Positions 60,733 to 64,000 of a DNA stretch of 64,000 nt are shown piece after piece. Below the pieces are notes generated by a model, which saw only the letters and a program-made list of their open reading frames with translations, made no database searches and was not told where the DNA came from. The DNA is taken from contig DUBE01000044.1 in the NCBI GenBank assembly GCA_012960475.1, positions 26,473 to 90,472 of the forward strand, in the 5' to 3' direction. The position numbers and the translations under genes are program-made. The stretch's first letter is position 1; the number at the start of each line of letters is the position of its first letter. This stretch comes from Planctomycetota bacterium (GTDB taxonomy: Bacteria > Planctomycetota > UBA1135 > GCA-002686595).

Positions 60733-61812
60733 ATGCAAGAGTCTGGTCTCCCCTCTATGGATCCCAGGGACCCTTCTACTCGTGATCTGCCCTTGCATAC
60801 CCTGTTGGGGGGCTTCCTGATGGGTTTTGCCAACTTGGTGCCAGGCATCAGCGGGGGCACCATGATCCTGGCCATAGGGCTCTACGACCGTTTCGTGGGG
60901 GTTATCGCCAATCTGACCCGGATTCGGGTGGATCGGCGGGACCTGCGTTTTTTGCTGCTTTTTGGCGGTGGAGCCCTGCTGGCCGTGGCGAGTCTCTCGG
61001 GTCTTCTGGTGGGGCTGGTGTCCAGTCATCGCTGGTTGATGTACAGCCTCTTTGTGGGCATGACTTTGGGGGGCGTGCCCCAGGTCCTGGAAGGGGTACG
61101 GCCCCTGCGGGGGGCGGGCTTGGGCTTTCCCCTCTTAGGACTTGGCCTGATGGGTTGGGTGGTCTTTGGACTGACCGGGTATCAGGTGCCGGAGACCTTC
61201 CCCTCGCTGGTGTTGGTGGGGGCAATCGCTGCCTCAAGTATGATCCTGCCAGGGATCAGTGGTTCCTACCTGTTGCTGGTGTTTGGGCTTTATGAGTCCG
61301 TGATCGGAAGTCTCTCTCGCCCGGAGTTGATGGACAACACCGCCGAAGCTCTGGGGATTCTGGTGCCCGTGGCTATCGGGGCGGCTCTGGGAATTGCATT
61401 GTTGTCGAACGCTTTGAGAGCGCTGCTGGCTCGGGCGCCGCGGCCCAGTCATGGCGTGCTACTGGGTTTGATGTTGGGCTCGGTCATGGGCCTCTATCCC
61501 TTTCAGGAACCCGTTCATCCTTGGCTGGCCCGAAAGCCGGTGCGCAAGGCCGTGGCAGAAAGACTGGCGCAGCCCGACTTGGAGCTGGCAGCCGTGCGCG
61601 AGCACTGGGGATTGGGGGACGAAGTTCCCTTGGCGCGCTTGTTGAGTGAGTGTCAGGGCCTTGATGGGGGCCAACTGAAGCGCAAGGCCGAGGCCCTTGA
61701 GCGTTTTTCTCCGGGGCTGGGTCAGTTGCTGTTGGCGCTTCTGGTTGGGGTCGCGGGCTTCGGTATCACGCGCCTTGTGAGTCGCGCTCCCAAGCCATCG
61801 TCAGCAGGCTGA
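60733..61812 (+). CDS. DUF368 membrane protein (polyprenyl-phosphate translocase type)
   Basis: A 359-residue polytopic membrane protein of the DUF368 family, with the pattern LGGFLMGFANLVPGISGGTM and its internal repeat SMILPGISGSYLLLVFGLYE. DUF368 proteins have been shown in other bacteria (PopT) to recycle undecaprenyl phosphate across the inner membrane. Here a polyprenyl-phosphate flipping role is inferred from the family. A soluble insert of about 80 residues near the C-terminus (EPVHPWLARKPVRKAVAERL to LDGGQLKRKAEALERF) is longer than usual. I use the ATG at 60733. It converges with the Nudix-like gene, overlapping it by 47 bp. Confidence 0.88.
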   Translation: MQESGLPSMDPRDPSTRDLPLHTLLGGFLMGFANLVPGISGGTMILAIGLYDRFVGVIANLTRIRVDRRDLRFLLLFGGGALLAVASLSGLLVGLVSSHRWLMYSLFVGMTLGGVPQVLEGVRPLRGAGLGFPLLGLGLMGWVVFGLTGYQVPETFPSLVLVGAIAASSMILPGISGSYLLLVFGLYESVIGSLSRPELMDNTAEALGILVPVAIGAALGIALLSNALRALLARAPRPSHGVLLGLMLGSVMGLYPFQEPVHPWLARKPVRKAVAERLAQPDLELAAVREHWGLGDEVPLARLLSECQGLDGGQLKRKAEALERFSPGLGQLLLALLVGVAGFGITRLVSRAPKPSSAG

Positions 61813-62524
61813 TGCCGACTCCCAGGGCGATGACTGTGCCCGAGGTCGCTTGCAGGGTATGGGCCAAGAAGGCGCAGGACGCCCCGGCGCAGGCTGTGAT
61901 CCAGGCTGGCGCCGGGGTCAGGCGCTGGATGCGCGCTGCAGTCACCAGGGCGGTCAGATTGGCCGCCAGAGCTCCCAAGAGCAGGTTCTGGCCCAGAGCC
62001 GTGGCGTTGTCGTTGCTGAAGGCCGCCAGCACCAGGAGTGATGTGGCACACAATGCCTGGGCACTGGGTCTGGAACTGTCCCGCAGCCCCTGTGTGTTGC
62101 GCACCTCCTGAGGTACTGCTGTGGACTTCAAGAGAGCCTGCTCTTCGGGGCAGTCAAGTCGGGCGACTGCGTCCCCGGGTGTGACCCAGCGCAACCATGG
62201 CTGCTGCTTGGCGACACCCAATGTGTCGACCACAAAGGAAAAGTACCAGGTGGAGAGTTCATGCTGGTCGAGTTTCGATCGCGCCTGACCCGCAAAGCCC
62301 ATGGGTGTTGCGGGGCGCCCTGTCCATTGGGTCGCCAGCCGGCCAGCGATAGTGGCGCGATCTTCATCTTGGTGGACCGCTACGCGGGGCAGGGTCCAGC
62401 GCTTGTCCTGTTCGACGAGGGCGACCTGGGGTCCCTGTGCTCCTTGGCGCCAGATCAACGCTCCAGCCAACTTGTGCTGGCTTGTGCTGGTCTCCGGGCC
62501 CTGGGCTTGGCTGGCTTCAGTCAT
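61766..62524 (-). CDS. Degenerate Nudix-like protein with C-terminal membrane segments
   Basis: A 252-residue protein. Its first half resembles a Nudix hydrolase fold: HKLAGALIWRQGAQGPQVAL as opening strands, KRWTLPRVAVHQDEDRATIA where the Nudix box should be, and STWYFSFVVD later. The G-x5-E-x7-REUxEExGU signature is absent, so pyrophosphohydrolase activity is unlikely. The second half (AQALCATSLLVLAAFSNDNA; LLLGALAANLTALVTAARIQ; ACAGASCAFLAHTLQ; IALGVGISLLTMAW) forms about four hydrophobic helices. The stop lies inside the converging DUF368 gene, and the sigma factor gene ends 9 bp upstream on the same strand, so it may be co-transcribed with that. Function unknown. Confidence 0.7.
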   Translation of the reverse strand: MTEASQAQGPETSTSQHKLAGALIWRQGAQGPQVALVEQDKRWTLPRVAVHQDEDRATIAGRLATQWTGRPATPMGFAGQARSKLDQHELSTWYFSFVVDTLGVAKQQPWLRWVTPGDAVARLDCPEEQALLKSTAVPQEVRNTQGLRDSSRPSAQALCATSLLVLAAFSNDNATALGQNLLLGALAANLTALVTAARIQRLTPAPAWITACAGASCAFLAHTLQATSGTVIALGVGISLLTMAWERDSQGA

Positions 62525-62533
62525 GGTCTCTGG

Positions 62534-63190
62534 TCAATTGGTTTCCGTTATCAGGATCGTGGGCAAGCCCTGTTCTACGAGTTTCTTGCGCAGCCGTTGC
62601 CAGCGCTTGGTCACCACTTCAGAATTCAATCCCAGGCGTTCGGCCACTTCGGCGTGCAGCATGCCCTCCAAGCCGCAGTGGATGACCAGGGCGCGCTCCT
62701 CATCTTTGAGAGCTTCGATGGCCTTGTTGAAGGCAGCCATGTTCTCGTCCCGCGCGAGACGCACAGAGATCGCTGTGATTGAGTCAGGGACCCCTTTCAA
62801 TTGCAGGAAGCGTGTATTGGATCCAGCTCCTGCAACCCAGTGCTTTTGGCCTGCCCGGCCTGCTTCCAGGAGCACGTTCTTTGCAATGCGGAAGAGCCAG
62901 GCGCGGATCGAGGGGCCATCAGGATCAAAGCCAGCGAATCCTTTCAAGGCTCGTAGAAAGACCTCCTGGACCACATCACCCGGATCGACTTGTCCCCGCA
63001 GGCTGGGACGGATGCGCATGGATGCCCACGCGAAGATCGTTGGAGCCAGATGGGTGTAGAGGCTCTCAAAGGCTGATTTGTCTCCGTCCTTATACGCTCT
63101 TACCCAGAACTGCGTTGCCCCGGAATCGTCGGGGTGGGGGCCCTCGTGGTCAGGATTGTCCTGGGCGCTGGGGTGGGAAGCGGGGACCAT
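62534..63190 (-). CDS. ECF-like sigma-70 family factor, divergent from a protein kinase
   Basis: A 218-residue sigma factor. Region 2 appears as FESLYTHLAPTIFAWASMRI and then VDPGDVVQEVFLRALKGFAG with IRAWLFRIAKNVLLE. Region 4 is EERALVIHCGLEGMLHAEVA and ERLGLNSEVVTKRWQRLRKK. No anti-sigma gene lies next to it. Instead a Hanks-type kinase gene starts 28 bp away in the opposite direction. This sigma/kinase arrangement is common in Planctomycetota, where the kinase is thought to control the sigma factor. The targets are not evident from the sequence. Confidence 0.88.
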   Translation of the reverse strand: MVPASHPSAQDNPDHEGPHPDDSGATQFWVRAYKDGDKSAFESLYTHLAPTIFAWASMRIRPSLRGQVDPGDVVQEVFLRALKGFAGFDPDGPSIRAWLFRIAKNVLLEAGRAGQKHWVAGAGSNTRFLQLKGVPDSITAISVRLARDENMAAFNKAIEALKDEERALVIHCGLEGMLHAEVAERLGLNSEVVTKRWQRLRKKLVEQGLPTILITETN

Positions 63191-63218
63191 GCTGCCCTAG
63201 TTTGTACCATGCCGAGCG

Positions 63219-64000
63219 ATGGATGCCCACGCCAACGAGGGGGCTGCGGCCCTATTTGACTTCCTATGCCTCTGGGAGGAGGACCAGGAAGATGGTTGCG
63301 ATCGCTCGTTGGCGGAATATCTGGCCCGTTTTCCGCGCCAGCAGGCGGCGGTGGCAGACGAGTACCTGCGCTTGACAAGGTCCGCAACTCCTGCTCAGGC
63401 GGAGGAGAACCAGGAAGTGGACAGTATCCCTCAAGCCGAGAGGGTCGGGGACGATCGCCGACAGGTGGGTCATTATCGGATCCTGGGCGAATTGGGAGCG
63501 GGGGGCCAGGGCAGCGTTTTTCTGGCGGAGGACCAACGCATTCGCCGCACGGTGGCCCTCAAGTTGCTCAACGGGGTCTTCGTAAGCCAGGCTGGTCGCG
63601 CGCGCTTGCGGCGTGAGGCAGAGGCCCTGGGTGCCTTGGCCCATCCCGCGATCTGTCCGGTGCTGGAGGCTGAGATCGAGGGCGAGATTCCGTTCCTGGC
63701 GATGCCGGTGCTCAAGGGGCATGACCTGCGTCAGATTCTCACATCCAAAGACCCACTACCCCCCCATTGTCCACACTTCAAGCCCCGCACCCGAACGGAA
63801 TTGCAGGGGGTGTTGCGTTTCTTTGAAACAGCGGCGCGGGCCATGCACGCGGCTCACGAAGCGGGTGTGGTGCACCGGGACATCAAACCGGGCAACATTT
63901 TTGTGCTCACCAACGGCCAGCCCATGCTGCTCGACTTTGGACTGGCCCACGATGATTCGGAAGAAGCCGAGACCCTGACCCAGGCTGGAGATGTGTTTGG
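63219..64000 (+). CDS. Hanks-type Ser/Thr protein kinase, 5' part (truncated by window edge)
   Basis: The open frame from ATG 63219 runs off the right edge; 260 residues are visible. An acidic N-terminal region (about 85 residues) precedes the kinase domain. The glycine loop is LGELGAGGQGSVFLAEDQ, ATP-Lys115 is in VALKLL, the catalytic loop is HRDIKPGN with Asp221, and LLDFGLAH has Asp239. The kinase should therefore be active. PASTA or other sensor domains would lie beyond the window. Its start is 28 bp from that of the divergent sigma factor, so the two are probably co-regulated. Confidence 0.92.
   Translation, partial: MDAHANEGAAALFDFLCLWEEDQEDGCDRSLAEYLARFPRQQAAVADEYLRLTRSATPAQAEENQEVDSIPQAERVGDDRRQVGHYRILGELGAGGQGSVFLAEDQRIRRTVALKLLNGVFVSQAGRARLRREAEALGALAHPAICPVLEAEIEGEIPFLAMPVLKGHDLRQILTSKDPLPPHCPHFKPRTRTELQGVLRFFETAARAMHAAHEAGVVHRDIKPGNIFVLTNGQPMLLDFGLAHDDSEEAETLTQAGDVF

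Noticed and set aside
1..64000. CRISPR arrays, tRNA/rRNA genes, IS elements, prophage
   Set aside because: No regularly spaced repeats, transposase or phage genes, and no tRNA-like cloverleaf was noticed by eye; a tRNAscan or Infernal run would be decisive.

Overview
The window looks like chromosomal DNA of a marine-type member of the Planctomycetota. The evidence is the gene content: a planctomycete-type cytochrome gene (PSCyt1/PSCyt2/PSD1) overlapping a DUF1501 gene, three secreted sulfatases, a DUF1570/TPR metalloprotease, an ECF-like sigma factor head-to-head with a Hanks-type kinase, type III glutamine synthetase, high GC and mostly weak Shine-Dalgarno sites. I see no rRNA, tRNA, CRISPR array, insertion sequence or phage module. 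Phylum placement is an inference from these families; no database was searched.

Layout. 0-1.2 kb: a CzcC-like outer-membrane efflux gene running off the left edge, preceded by a His/Cys-rich exported protein (metal efflux). 1.5-9.1 kb (minus strand): DUF4442 thioesterase-like protein, monoacylglycerol-lipase-like hydrolase, DUF1570 metalloprotease, a ferrochelatase fused to an N-terminal membrane domain, a MORN-repeat lipoprotein and glnN. 9.4-12.1 kb: M1 aminopeptidase and an AlkA-like glycosylase. 12.1-15.8 kb: oleB-oleC-oleD, three of the four genes for long-chain olefin synthesis by head-to-head acyl condensation. 15.9-22.1 kb: three sulfatases, with an anomalous SDR gene and a decayed Lrp/AsnC fragment between the second and third. 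22.1-27.0 kb: Sfp-type phosphopantetheinyl transferase, HD protein, GT4 glycosyltransferase, and a VWA/delta-60 lipoprotein.

27.3-36.4 kb is the most striking block. It is a tightly packed minus-strand cluster with a full dedicated type II fatty-acid cycle: KAS, ACP, FabG-, FabZ- and FabI-like enzymes. It also has two phytoene-desaturase-type flavoenzymes and a GbsR/MarR-type regulator. Just upstream sit a carboxylesterase and oleA, the missing first enzyme of the Ole pathway. The gene set resembles those proposed for ladderane synthesis in anammox planctomycetes, but the product here is unknown. The phosphopantetheinyl transferase at 22.1 kb could activate the ACP.

36.6-64 kb: DNA polymerase IV, a GT39-like membrane glycosyltransferase, a multi-cluster ferredoxin protein, the PSD1/DUF1501 pair, an outer-membrane barrel protein, an RND tripartite efflux operon, and DNA polymerase I. 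Three secreted proteins (at 47.2, 57.8 and 59.3 kb) share an unnamed C-terminal module of about 110-135 residues. The window ends with a DUF368 polyprenyl-phosphate-translocase-type protein, a degenerate Nudix-like membrane protein, the sigma factor and the start of its divergent kinase.
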